From assembly GCA_964531285.1 (NCBI GenBank), contig CAZHDI010000052.1, positions 1 through 20,445 of the forward strand: a stretch of 20,445 nt of DNA, read 5' to 3'. Source of the DNA: CAZHDI01 sp964531285. Its GTDB lineage: Bacteria; Pseudomonadota; Alphaproteobacteria; JAJFIK01. Position 1 is the stretch's first letter. Each line of letters opens with the position of its first letter. The notes below the pieces were generated by a model. The model was not told the DNA's origin and made no database searches. It saw nothing but the letters and a program-made list of their open reading frames with translations. Made by a program: the position numbers and the translations under genes. This document shows, one piece after another, positions 7,428 through 16,014 of the stretch.

Positions 7428-8557
7428 CAGTACGGCTCCTCGCCCAAAGACACGGAGGGTCGGCGGCGGGTCAGCGCGAGGATCATGCCGAAGGTCAGCG
7501 CGACGGCGATCAGCGAGGACCCGCCATAAGAGATGAACGGCAGCGTCATGCCCTTGGCCGGCAGAAGCTGAAGATTGACGCCCATATTGATCAGCGCCTG
7601 GAGGCCGACCAGGGTCACCAGACCCGAGACCGCCAATTGCACGAATTGATCGTCTTCCGCGAGGGCCCGCCCCAGGCCGCGAATGACGACGAAGGCGAAC
7701 AGCGCGACAATGATCAGGCACAGGATGATGCCGTACTCCTCCGCCGCGACCGAAAAGATGAAATCCGAATGAGCGTCGGGAATCGAGCGCTTGACCGAGC
7801 CCTCGCCCGGCCCCTGGCCGAAAAGCCCGCCATTGCGGAAGGCATTGAGCGCCTGATCCACCTGATGGGTATCGTTGCCATCCGGATTGAGGAAGGCGTC
7901 GATCCGTTCGGTCACATGGGGCACCGTGAAATAGCTGACCACCATGGCGCCGAGCGACACGGCGCCCAGCCCGGCCACCCAGATGAACGGAATGCCGGCC
8001 ACGAAGAACATGGCGCCCCAGGCCGCGGTGATCAGAATGGTCTGGCCGATATCGGGCTGAAGCACCAGCAGCGCCGCCGCGGCCGCGTAAATCAGAATGG
8101 CCAGAATCTGCCCTGGGAAGCGGCGCTGGCGCGTGCTCAGCGCAAAGAACCAGGCGCAGGTGACGATCAGCGCCGGTTTCATGAATTCCGAGGGCTGAAT
8201 GCCGACCGGACCGAAGCGCAGCCAGCGGGTCGCGCCCTTGACCTCTTCCCCGACGAACAGCGTCGCCGCCATGCCGATCAACGAGACCAACAGCAAGATC
8301 ACCGACAGGCGCCGGATCACGATGGTCGGCAGCATGGAGGTCAGCACCAGGACCACAAGAGCTGGTGTCAGAAAGACGAAATGACGGATAACGAAGTGAT
8401 AGGCCTCATAGCCCAGACGCTGGGCCATGGGCGGACCGGCGGCAAGCGACAGCATCACCCCGGCAAAGGCAATGGCCACCACGGCGGCCAGCATCACGCG
8501 GTCCACCGTCCACCACCATTCGCCAAACGGGCTGCGGTCGGTGCGCGCGAACAGCAT
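7427..8557 (-). CDS. ftsW: Septal peptidoglycan glycosyltransferase FtsW (SEDS family)
   Basis: FtsW polymerises lipid II at the septum as partner of the transpeptidase FtsI. The 376-residue protein is highly hydrophobic, with about ten membrane spans. SEDS landmarks are GATRWLRFGPVGIQPSEFMK (about 108-127), the large periplasmic loop with RIDAFLNPDGND (about 218-229), NGGLFGQGPGEGSVK (about 242-256), DAHSDFIFSVAAEEYG (about 261-276) and LLPAKGMTLPFISYGGSS (about 331-348). The conserved acidic residue proposed to be catalytic in this family should lie in the FLNP..D segment. The start at 8557 overlaps the murD stop as TGATG, and the stop overlaps murG the same way. RodA is a close relative, but this context and the partner ftsI fit FtsW. 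Confidence 0.95.
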   Translation of the reverse strand: MLFARTDRSPFGEWWWTVDRVMLAAVVAIAFAGVMLSLAAGPPMAQRLGYEAYHFVIRHFVFLTPALVVLVLTSMLPTIVIRRLSVILLLVSLIGMAATLFVGEEVKGATRWLRFGPVGIQPSEFMKPALIVTCAWFFALSTRQRRFPGQILAILIYAAAAALLVLQPDIGQTILITAAWGAMFFVAGIPFIWVAGLGAVSLGAMVVSYFTVPHVTERIDAFLNPDGNDTHQVDQALNAFRNGGLFGQGPGEGSVKRSIPDAHSDFIFSVAAEEYGIILCLIIVALFAFVVIRGLGRALAEDDQFVQLAVSGLVTLVGLQALINMGVNLQLLPAKGMTLPFISYGGSSLIAVALTFGMILALTRRRPSVSLGEEPY

Positions 8558-9984
8558 CAGGCCCCCTGTCCGGCCGACGGCCCGGCGCCACGCGTGGTCT
8601 CGAGCGCGCGCACGATGGTGCGGAACGCCTCGCCGCGCGCGGCGAAGTCGGGGTACTGATCAAAGCTGGTACAGGCGGGCGAAAACAGCACGACCGACCC
8701 TTGCGCCCCGTCTTTCAGGGCATCGGAGAATGCGGAAACAACCGCCTGATCGAGCGTGTGCGACGCGGTCAGCGCAACGCGCCCATGCAGAGCCTCGCCG
8801 AGCGGACCGGCCGCCTCGCCGATCAGATAGGCCTTGCGCACCTGGCTCAACACCGGTGCGAGCGGCTCCAGATTGTCGTCCTTAAGACGGCCCCCGCCAA
8901 TCCAATAGACCGATTCGTAGCAAGCGATGGCCCGCGCCGCGGCAGCGAAATTGGTCGCCTTGGAATCGTTGACGAACCACACGCCGCCCACCGTCGCGAC
9001 GATCTCCATGCGGTCGGCGATGCCGGGAAAACTGGCGACGCCGGCCAGGATCGCGTCCATATCGGGCAGGAACCGGCGCACCGCGCCGATGGCGCATGCG
9101 ATGTTCTGCCAGTTGTGCTGGCCGGGCAGGCGCGGAAACTGGGTCAGGTCCGCAATGACCGGCGCACCGGGCTGATCCGCGTCATGGAGATAGCCGTCGG
9201 CCACGTAGAGGCCGCCCTGCTGGGCGCCTTCCGCCACGCTGACCGGCGTGAGCAGGACCTTGCTTTGATCCGCGTCCTCATGGATATGCCCCGCAATGGC
9301 GGCGGCAAAATCGTCATCGATGCCGATCACCGCTGCATCGCCCGGCTGCTGGCCCGCAAAGATCCGCGCCTTGACCGCGGCATAGGCTTCCATGGAGCCG
9401 TGCCGGTCCATGTGGTCCTGGGTCAGATTGATCAGCACGCCGACATCCGGCGCCAACGTGAACGTCGATTCCAACTGGAAGCTGGAGAGTTCCAGCACGA
9501 AGATGGTGTCCTCGCCCGGCTCGTCCATGGCCAGCGCCGGCACCACCAGGGACCCTCCGACCCGCGCATCGAACCCGTTGCGCTGAAGAATATGGCCGAT
9601 CAGCGCGGTGGTGATGGATTTGCCGTTGGTCCCCGTCACCGCGATGATCTTGGATTTGCGGTGCTCGCGCGGGCCAAGCGTCTGGGCGAAGACCTCAATA
9701 TCGCCGATGACCGGGATATTGAGCATGCGCGCCTTTTCCGCCACCGGATGATCGGGCCGCACGCCCGGGCTGATCACCAGCGCCAGAAACCGGGTCCAAT
9801 CGACCTCCAGGAGATCGACCGCGACGAGCCCATGCTCGCGGGCGGCTTCGCGGCGGGCCGGCGATTCATCGCCGACAATGGGATAAGCGCCGCCGGCCTT
9901 GAGGGCAAGCGCCGTGGCCAGGCCCGTTTCGCCCAAGCCGAAGACACCGAGTTCGCGTCCCTTGAATATGTGGACCGGTATCAA
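8557..9984 (-). CDS. murD: UDP-N-acetylmuramoyl-L-alanine--D-glutamate ligase
   Basis: MurD adds D-glutamate to UDP-MurNAc-L-Ala in the cytoplasm. The protein has 475 residues. Visible are GVFGLGETGLATA (about 13-25), the P-loop VTGTNGKSIT (about 116-125), VLELSSFQLE (about 163-172), the metal/carbamate region LINLTQDHMDRHG (about 184-196) with AVKARIF holding the carbamylated Lys, VNDSKATN, and the C-terminal LFSPACTSFDQY. Two places differ from the family pattern: Ile replaces the usual Thr just after the P-loop GKS, and the substrate loop normally written GGNIG reads GGSLV (about 143-147). The frame is intact and every other landmark is kept, so I expect a working enzyme. It follows mraY after 4 nt and overlaps ftsW as TGATG. 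Confidence 0.95.
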   Translation of the reverse strand: MIPVHIFKGRELGVFGLGETGLATALALKAGGAYPIVGDESPARREAAREHGLVAVDLLEVDWTRFLALVISPGVRPDHPVAEKARMLNIPVIGDIEVFAQTLGPREHRKSKIIAVTGTNGKSITTALIGHILQRNGFDARVGGSLVVPALAMDEPGEDTIFVLELSSFQLESTFTLAPDVGVLINLTQDHMDRHGSMEAYAAVKARIFAGQQPGDAAVIGIDDDFAAAIAGHIHEDADQSKVLLTPVSVAEGAQQGGLYVADGYLHDADQPGAPVIADLTQFPRLPGQHNWQNIACAIGAVRRFLPDMDAILAGVASFPGIADRMEIVATVGGVWFVNDSKATNFAAAARAIACYESVYWIGGGRLKDDNLEPLAPVLSQVRKAYLIGEAAGPLGEALHGRVALTASHTLDQAVVSAFSDALKDGAQGSVVLFSPACTSFDQYPDFAARGEAFRTIVRALETTRGAGPSAGQGA

Positions 9985-9988
9985 ACCG

Positions 9989-11095
9989 TCACCTCAATTT
10001 CAGTGTGGACAGACCGATCAGCGCCAAGACCACGGCAATGATCCAGAACCGGATCACCACGGTCGGCTCCTGCCAGCCAAGCTGTTCGAAATGGTGATGG
10101 ATCGGCGCCATGCGGAAGACCCGCTTGCCGGTGGTCTTGAAGGAGACCACCTGAACGATCACGGAAACCGCTTCCAGCACGAAGAGCCCGCCGATGATCG
10201 CCAGAACGACCTCGTGTTTGGTGGCGATGGCGATCATGCCGAGCGCGCCGCCGAGCGACAGCGAGCCGGTATCGCCCATGAACACCATGGCCGGCGGGGC
10301 GTTGAACCACAGGAAGCCGAGCCCGGCGCCGATCAGCGCCCCGCAGATGATCGCCAGTTCCCCGGTCCCCGGCACGGAGAACAGGTGCAGATAATCGGAA
10401 TAGACCGCATGGCCGACCAGATAGGCGATCAGGCCAAAGCTGCCCGCCGCGATCATCACCGGCACGATGGCGAGCCCGTCGAGCCCGTCGGTCAGGTTCA
10501 CCGCATTGGAGAAGAACACCACCAGGAGCGAACCGAAGGCGATGAACAGGATGCCGTAGGGCAGCAGTTCACCGAGCGGGAGGGTCGTCTCCTTAAAGAA
10601 CGGCAGCGCCACATGGCCGCTCAGTTCCGGCGGGCTGACCACCATGACCCAGGTCACGGTAACGATCGCAATGGCGAATTGCAGGATCAGCTTGCCGCGC
10701 GCCGACAGGCCCTCGCTGGAGCGCTTGGTGACCTTGCGGTAATCGTCCAGAAAGCCGATGGCGCCGAAGCCGAGCGTTACGCCCAGCACCGCCCAGACGT
10801 AATGGTTTTGCAGATCCGCCCACAGCAGCGTCGAGACCGACACCGCAACAAGGATCAAAAAGCCGCCCATGGTCGGGGTGCCCGCCTTGGTCACCACATG
10901 GGACTGCGGGCCGTCCTCGCGGATCGGCTGGCCCTCGCGCTGCTTGGATTTGAGCCAGCGGATAAAGCGCGGGCCATACATGAAACTGATGATCATCGCC
11001 GTGATCACCGCGCCGCCGGTGCGGAAGGTCAAATACCGAAAAACATTGAAGATCGCGAATTGGTCGGCGAGCGGCACGAGCAGATGGTAGAGCAT
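9989..11095 (-). CDS. mraY: Phospho-N-acetylmuramoyl-pentapeptide transferase (lipid I synthase)
   Basis: MraY is an inner-membrane enzyme that moves phospho-MurNAc-pentapeptide from UDP to undecaprenyl phosphate, giving lipid I. The 368 residues include about ten hydrophobic spans. Signatures are TKAGTPTMGGFLI (about 69-81), GFLDDYRKV (about 114-122) with the paired Asp, NAVNLTDGLDGLA (about 197-209), VFMGDTGSLSLGG (about 271-283) with the cofactor-binding Asp, and the HHH motif RMAPIHHHFEQLGW (about 328-341). It lies 5 nt after murF and 4 nt before murD. It feeds lipid I to MurG further down the same operon. The start at 11095 gives the usual N-terminus. Confidence 0.97.
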   Translation of the reverse strand: MLYHLLVPLADQFAIFNVFRYLTFRTGGAVITAMIISFMYGPRFIRWLKSKQREGQPIREDGPQSHVVTKAGTPTMGGFLILVAVSVSTLLWADLQNHYVWAVLGVTLGFGAIGFLDDYRKVTKRSSEGLSARGKLILQFAIAIVTVTWVMVVSPPELSGHVALPFFKETTLPLGELLPYGILFIAFGSLLVVFFSNAVNLTDGLDGLAIVPVMIAAGSFGLIAYLVGHAVYSDYLHLFSVPGTGELAIICGALIGAGLGFLWFNAPPAMVFMGDTGSLSLGGALGMIAIATKHEVVLAIIGGLFVLEAVSVIVQVVSFKTTGKRVFRMAPIHHHFEQLGWQEPTVVIRFWIIAVVLALIGLSTLKLR

Positions 11096-11100
11096 GCGGT

Positions 11101-12585
11101 TCAGGCCCCCTCGGAGTGGCTGGCGCGCCGGTCCGCAGGCTGTTTTTGCCCCTCACCCGCTTTCGTTTCCCGACGCCCCTGCTGTTGTCCATGCTTTGCC
11201 AGCAGTTCGTCAACAATGGGGCGCATGGCGCTGCCGAGCGAGCCCTTGACCATCACCACATCGCCGGGCCGGACCGTCTCCAGCACCGGGCCCATCAGCG
11301 CCCGGGAGTCCGGCGCATGGGCGCCCTTACGCGGCGCATCGAGCGCCGACCAAAGATGTGCCATCAGGGGGCCCGCGCAGAACACCAGATCCACGCCGTG
11401 CCGCGCCGCCGCGGCGGCAATATCGCCGTGAAACCGCGGCCCATCAGGGCCCAGTTCCAACATGTCGCCGACCACCGCGATGCGCCGCCCGCCCGGTCCT
11501 GGCTCGCTCATCGCCAGGGTGGCGAGCGCCGCTTCCATGGAGGCGGGGTTGGCGTTGTAGCTTTCATCGACGACCGTGAGCGCGCCGCCCGGCAGGTCGA
11601 TCACATGGCGCGCGCCGCGCCCGTCGGGGGCTTTGAGCGAGCCCAGCGTGTCGATCGCCGCATCGAGATCACCGTCGAGCGCCATGACCGCCCCCAGCAT
11701 CGCCAGGGTGTTCATCACCAGATGCTCGCCCGGCGCGCCCAGCCGGAAGCGTCTGCGCGTGCCGTCGAGATCGGCCTCGACCGACGTGCCGCTGGCATCG
11801 GCCGTCATGTCGAGCACCCGCAAATCGGCGGTCTCGGCCTTGCCGAAGGTTACGCGGCGGCCGGCCCCGGCGTCGCGGGCGCGGGTATCGAGCAGCGGAT
11901 AATACGCGTTATCGATGGGCAGCAGGGCCGTGCCGCCGGGCTCGAGGCCCAGGAAAATCTCGGCCTTGGCCTCGGCGATCCCCTCCACGGAGTCGAAAAA
12001 CTCCAGATGGACCGGCTGGACCGTGGTGACCATCGCAACATGGGGCCGGACCATGCGGGTCAGCGGCGTGATTTCGCCGCCATGGTTCATGCCGATCTCA
12101 AAGACGCCGAAAGCAGCGTCCCGGGGCATGCGCGCCAGCGTCAGCGGCACACCGAAATGATTGTTGAAGCTCTTGGCCGACGCATGGGTCGCGCCGCTGG
12201 GCGCCAGCGCCCGGGCCAAGGCCTCCTTGGTGCCGGTCTTGCCCGCGCTGCCGGTGATCGCACAGATCCGCGCGGCGCTCTCGGCCCGGCGGGCCCGGCC
12301 CAACAATCGCAGGGCCTCCAGCGTGTCGTCCACCACCAGGAGCGGCGCGGACTCCGGCACGCCCTCGGGCCGGTGGGTGACCAGGGCCGCGCCCGCGCCT
12401 TTTTCGACCGCCGAGGCCACGAATGCATGGCCGTCGCGCTGATCCTTGAGCGCCACGAACAGATCGCCCGGCGCAATGTCCCGGCTGTCGATGGCCACAC
12501 CCGACACCTGCCAATCGGCTGCACCCTCAAGACGGCCCTGGGTTGCGGCGGCGGCCGTGTCTGCGGTCCACAGGCTGGTCGTCAT
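11101..12585 (-). CDS. murF: UDP-N-acetylmuramoyl-tripeptide--D-alanyl-D-alanine ligase
   Basis: MurF adds the D-Ala-D-Ala made by Ddl to the tripeptide precursor, completing the UDP-MurNAc-pentapeptide. The protein has 494 residues, about 40 more than the E. coli enzyme. The extra length is mostly a hydrophilic Gln/Arg/Glu/Lys-rich tail after residue 465. Motifs are AIDSRDIAPGDLFVAL (about 31-46), the P-loop ITGSAGKTGTKE (about 110-121), NNHFGVPLTLARMP (about 141-154), EIGMNHGGEI (about 163-172), QPVHLEFF and DESYNANPASMEAAL (about 340-354). The start at 12585 makes an ATGA overlap with the murE stop. The tail may be disordered; its use is unknown. Confidence 0.96.
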   Translation of the reverse strand: MTTSLWTADTAAAATQGRLEGAADWQVSGVAIDSRDIAPGDLFVALKDQRDGHAFVASAVEKGAGAALVTHRPEGVPESAPLLVVDDTLEALRLLGRARRAESAARICAITGSAGKTGTKEALARALAPSGATHASAKSFNNHFGVPLTLARMPRDAAFGVFEIGMNHGGEITPLTRMVRPHVAMVTTVQPVHLEFFDSVEGIAEAKAEIFLGLEPGGTALLPIDNAYYPLLDTRARDAGAGRRVTFGKAETADLRVLDMTADASGTSVEADLDGTRRRFRLGAPGEHLVMNTLAMLGAVMALDGDLDAAIDTLGSLKAPDGRGARHVIDLPGGALTVVDESYNANPASMEAALATLAMSEPGPGGRRIAVVGDMLELGPDGPRFHGDIAAAAARHGVDLVFCAGPLMAHLWSALDAPRKGAHAPDSRALMGPVLETVRPGDVVMVKGSLGSAMRPIVDELLAKHGQQQGRRETKAGEGQKQPADRRASHSEGA

Positions 12586-14075
12586 GATCGTCCCCCCGGC
12601 ATGGGCGCCTGGCGCGCCGCATCGCTCGTCAGTGTGCGCAGCATGGCCCGGTCGTCGAACGGATACACCCGGTCGCCGACGATCTGGCCCGTCTCATGGC
12701 CCTTCCCGGCGACGATGAGACTGTCCCCGGCGGCAAGGCCGGCAAGGCCCGCCGCGATGGCTTCGGCACGGTCGCCGATCTCCCGGGCGTCCGGCACGGC
12801 GGCCAGGATCGCCTTGCGAATCGCGGCCGGGTCCTCAGAGCGCGGATTGTCGTCCGTGACGATCACATGATCGGCGAGTCGCGCCGCGATGGCGCCCATT
12901 TCCGGACGCTTGCCCGCGTCCCGGTCGCCGCCGCAGCCGAACACCACATGCAGCCGGCCGCTCACATGGGGCCGCATGGCGCTGAGCACATTCTCCAAGG
13001 CATCGGGCGTGTGGGCGTAATCGACGAACACCGGCGCGCCGCCCGGTCCCTGCCCGATCCGCTCCAGGCGGCCCGGCGCGCCCCGAAGCTGCGCGCACAG
13101 GGGCACGACCGCGTCGAACGCCTCGCCGCACGCCAACAAGAGCCCGATCGCGACCGCGACATTCTGGGCCTGAAAGGTGCCGTAAAGCGGCATGGCCACC
13201 GGAATGGTCCGGCCTTCGAACCCAAACACCGCTTCGATACCGTCCGCACGCGGCGCGGCCTCGACCAGCGCGCAATCGGCCTGCGGGGTTCCAACGGTCA
13301 GCACCCGGCGCCCCGTGGCCCGCGCCGCTTCGGCAAAGTGTCCGGCGCCCGCGCCCGCAAGGTTGATCACCGCGGTGCCGGCATCGTCCATCACCTCGGT
13401 GAACAGGCGCGCCTTGGCATCCCGGTAGGCGTCCTGCGTCCCGTGATAATCCAGGTGATCGCGGGTAAGATTGGTGAACCCGGCATGGGCGATGCGCACG
13501 CCATCCAGGCGATACTGGGCAAGACCGTGGCTCGACGCTTCCAGAGCCAGATGGGTGACCCCATCGGCCTTCACGGTGCTCAGCATACGATGCACGGTCA
13601 CCGGGTCGGGCGTGGTGTGCTGGAGATCGTAAAGCCCTTTGGGACCGTGGACGCCCAGCGTCCCCATGCTGGCGGCGGGCCGGCCCAGCGCGCTCCAGAT
13701 CTGGCGCAGGAACGCGGCAACCGAGGTCTTACCGTTGGTCCCGGTGACCGCCACGACGGTCTCGGGCTGGCCGGGGACAAGCTTGGCGGCCATGCGCGCG
13801 AGCGCAAGGCGCGGCTCGTCATGAAAGATCAGCGGCAGGTCGGGCCGGGGATCGGGCCGGCGCCCGGTGCGCAGCAGGATGGCGGCCGCGCCTTGACCGG
13901 CGGCTTGCCCGACGAAAGCCAGGCCATCGGCGCGGGCCCCTTCGAGCGCGGCGAAAATCGTGCCCGGCACCACGGCCCGGCTATCGGCGGTCAGACCGGA
14001 AATGGGGGTCCCGCCGGCGTCGGGCGTCGGGGCGTCCAGCGCCATATCGGCATCGAGAAGTGAGCTCAGCCGCAT
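12582..14075 (-). CDS. murE: UDP-MurNAc-L-Ala-D-Glu--meso-diaminopimelate ligase
   Basis: MurE adds the third stem residue in the cytoplasm. The 497-residue protein shows LTADSRAVVPGTIFAAL (about 28-44), the P-loop VTGTNGKTSVAAF (about 110-122), HTTPDP (about 153-158), EASSHGL (about 179-185), TNLTRDHLDYHG (about 201-212) and the carbamylated Lys in DAKARLF (about 219-225). The third-residue selectivity motif reads DDNPRSEDP (about 408-416); DNPR marks the meso-diaminopimelate type, so the wall is the usual Gram-negative A1gamma kind. The start at 14075 follows a 68-nt gap after ftsI, with AGGGA a little far upstream. It overlaps murF by ATGA. Confidence 0.96.
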   Translation of the reverse strand: MRLSSLLDADMALDAPTPDAGGTPISGLTADSRAVVPGTIFAALEGARADGLAFVGQAAGQGAAAILLRTGRRPDPRPDLPLIFHDEPRLALARMAAKLVPGQPETVVAVTGTNGKTSVAAFLRQIWSALGRPAASMGTLGVHGPKGLYDLQHTTPDPVTVHRMLSTVKADGVTHLALEASSHGLAQYRLDGVRIAHAGFTNLTRDHLDYHGTQDAYRDAKARLFTEVMDDAGTAVINLAGAGAGHFAEAARATGRRVLTVGTPQADCALVEAAPRADGIEAVFGFEGRTIPVAMPLYGTFQAQNVAVAIGLLLACGEAFDAVVPLCAQLRGAPGRLERIGQGPGGAPVFVDYAHTPDALENVLSAMRPHVSGRLHVVFGCGGDRDAGKRPEMGAIAARLADHVIVTDDNPRSEDPAAIRKAILAAVPDAREIGDRAEAIAAGLAGLAAGDSLIVAGKGHETGQIVGDRVYPFDDRAMLRTLTSDAARQAPMPGGRS

Positions 14076-14105
14076 CGGCCCGGCGTTCCCTGAAGTTTGG
14101 TCCTG

Positions 14106-14128
14106 TTCACGGCACGCAGATGTGAATC
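14106..14128. repeat. Small inverted repeat and GANTC in the ftsI-murE gap
   Basis: TTCAC (14106-14110) and GTGAA (14122-14126) form a short dyad with an 11-nt spacer, and GAATC (14124-14128) is a GANTC site. This is in the 68-nt gap between ftsI and murE. I see no T-run and no clear promoter boxes. It may only be a chance dyad. Confidence 0.2.
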
Positions 14129-14143
14129 AGGTTCTTGGTCGTT

Positions 14144-16012
14144 TTAGGGCCGCCGGCTGTGCACTGTTGTTCCGAGATCAAGGGCCGCCAGGGGTTCCGG
14201 CGCCCGGGTCACCTCGCCCGGCCCCAGGGGCTCAAGCTCGTCAGGCGCCTCTACGGGCGGCGGTGCCATGGGCCGGCGGGGCACCGGCGGCGTCCGGTCA
14301 AAGAGCAGCCGGTCGGGGCGCGCTATCGGCAAGGTGCCGGCCTCGGGGATCAGCGGGGCCACCCCGAGCATGGGCGCAACCCGCGCGACCACCTTCGAGG
14401 TGAGCGGCGCGGCCGTCCAGCCGGCGGTCGCATAGCCGAAGGTCTCCTTGGTGCCGCGCGGCTCGTCCAGCAGCACCAGCACCACATAGTCGGGCGCATG
14501 GGCCGGAAAAACGCCCATGAACGAGGAAATCTGCGCGCGCCGGCTGTACCCGCCCCGCTGCGGCTTCTCCGCCGTTCCGGTCTTACCCGCGACCGGGAAG
14601 CCGTCCACATCGGCCTTGCGCCCGGTCCCGGTCTCCACGACCTGACGCATCAAATCGCGCATCTGGGCGCTCGTCGCTTCGGAGATGACCCGCTGACACG
14701 GCGGGCCAATCGTCGTCGTGCGGCGTAGAACGGTCGGGGCCGGCAGACATCCGCCATTGACCAGCGCGGCCGCGCCGACGGCCAATTGCAGCGGCGAAAC
14801 GGCGATGCCATGGCCATAGGCAATGGTCATGGTCTCGACATCGCCCCAGCGCTGCGGGATCAGCGGCTTTGCGGTCTCGGGCATTTCGAGCCTTGGGCGG
14901 CCCAGAAACCCGAACCGGTCCAAATAACGCCGCTGCGTCTCAGAGCCGAAATCCATCGCCATTTTGGCGGTACCGATATTGGACGAGTGCTGAAAGATTT
15001 CCGGCACGGTCAAATAGCGGTTCTCGGCATGGAAATCCCGGATTCGGAACCGGCCGATGCGAATCGGTTCGGACGCGTCATATCCGTCGTCCAGGGTCAC
15101 GGTGCCGGTATCGAGCGCGGTTGCAAGGGTGAACGCCTTGAAGGTCGAGCCCAGTTCATAGACTCCGGTCGTCACCCGATTGAAGCGGGCGTCTTCTTCC
15201 ACCGGAGCCGACTGGTTCGGATCGAAATCCGGCAGCGAGACCATGGCGGCAATCTCGCCGGTGCGCGCATGCATGATGATGCCGGCGGCGGCCTTGGCGC
15301 GGAAGGTCGCCATGGCGCTGGTCAATTCATGATGCAGCGCGTGCTGAACCCGCAGATCGATCGACAGCGCGATCGCTTCATCCGCATGGGACCGGCCTTC
15401 GATGGCCTCGTTCAACCCAAGCTCGACGCCCGAGATGCCCTGCCCGTCGATATCCACATAGCCCAGCAGATGCGACATCACCGAGCCGCGCGGATAAAAG
15501 CGCTTGCGCTCCGGCAGGAAACCAATGCCCGGCAGGCCGAGATTGTGGATGTCCCATTTCTGCGCCGGGGTCAGTTCCCGGTCGATCCAGGTGAACCGGC
15601 CGCCCCGCGCCAGCCGCGCCGCCATTTTCTCGGCATCGAGATCGGACAGGACCGTGGCCAGCTTGCGGGCGGTGTCTTCGGCGCTCCAGATCTTGGCCGG
15701 ATCCGCATAGGCCGCCCAGACCGCAACATCGGTCGCAAGCAGTGTCCCGCGCCGGTCGACAATATCGGCGCGCGGACGATCCGCCTCGCGCTTGGCGTGG
15801 ATAAACGACAAATCCTCCGGCGCGGTCAGGGCCAGATGAACGAGACGCACGCCGAGAATGGCGAAGAGGAAAACAAAGCCGAGCGCCGCGATGGCGATCC
15901 GGTTGCGCCCGGCCTCGACGGCCTCGGCCTCACCGGGCTCCTGCCAGCCCAGAGTCCTGGCCATGCTCTTGCGGCGCCTGCGCCGTGTGAGAGCCGCCAG
16001 CCAGGACGCCAT
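14144..16012 (-). CDS. ftsI: Septal transpeptidase FtsI (PBP3)
   Basis: FtsI is the monofunctional class B penicillin-binding protein that cross-links septal peptidoglycan made by FtsW. The 622 residues run: a basic cytoplasmic tail, a membrane span (about 39-62), the PBP dimerisation region beginning RRGTLLATD (about 87-95), and the transpeptidase domain. That domain has the active-site STFK (289-292), SSN (343-345) and KTGT (477-480) in the proper order. A Pro-rich tail follows from about 570 to the end, longer than in E. coli mature FtsI. The start at 16012 lies 2 nt after the ftsL stop and has GGAGG 9 nt upstream. A later Met at about residue 17 is possible but less well placed. Confidence 0.96.
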   Translation of the reverse strand: MASWLAALTRRRRRKSMARTLGWQEPGEAEAVEAGRNRIAIAALGFVFLFAILGVRLVHLALTAPEDLSFIHAKREADRPRADIVDRRGTLLATDVAVWAAYADPAKIWSAEDTARKLATVLSDLDAEKMAARLARGGRFTWIDRELTPAQKWDIHNLGLPGIGFLPERKRFYPRGSVMSHLLGYVDIDGQGISGVELGLNEAIEGRSHADEAIALSIDLRVQHALHHELTSAMATFRAKAAAGIIMHARTGEIAAMVSLPDFDPNQSAPVEEDARFNRVTTGVYELGSTFKAFTLATALDTGTVTLDDGYDASEPIRIGRFRIRDFHAENRYLTVPEIFQHSSNIGTAKMAMDFGSETQRRYLDRFGFLGRPRLEMPETAKPLIPQRWGDVETMTIAYGHGIAVSPLQLAVGAAALVNGGCLPAPTVLRRTTTIGPPCQRVISEATSAQMRDLMRQVVETGTGRKADVDGFPVAGKTGTAEKPQRGGYSRRAQISSFMGVFPAHAPDYVVLVLLDEPRGTKETFGYATAGWTAAPLTSKVVARVAPMLGVAPLIPEAGTLPIARPDRLLFDRTPPVPRRPMAPPPVEAPDELEPLGPGEVTRAPEPLAALDLGTTVHSRRP

Positions 16013-16014
16013 GA

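Noticed and set aside
7428..7721. Upstream extension of the MurG frame by 98 codons
   Set aside because: It runs inside ftsW and is Arg/Gly/Pro-rich. The MurG N-terminus begins naturally at 7427 with a TGATG overlap.
7406..8659. Gln/His/Asp-rich plus-strand frame of 417 codons opposite ftsW
   Set aside because: The composition is the direct complement of hydrophobic membrane-protein codons. It is antisense to a clear SEDS protein.
9989..10310. Frameshift in murD or mraY suggested by overlapping minus-strand frames
   Set aside because: Both proteins read through from normal start to normal stop with every family motif in frame; the extra frame is a shadow.
11116..12870. Open plus-strand frame of 584 codons opposite murF
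   Set aside because: Antisense to murF over its whole length, low-complexity His/Arg/Gly/Asp composition and no recognisable motif. Long open antisense frames are expected in this GC-rich DNA.
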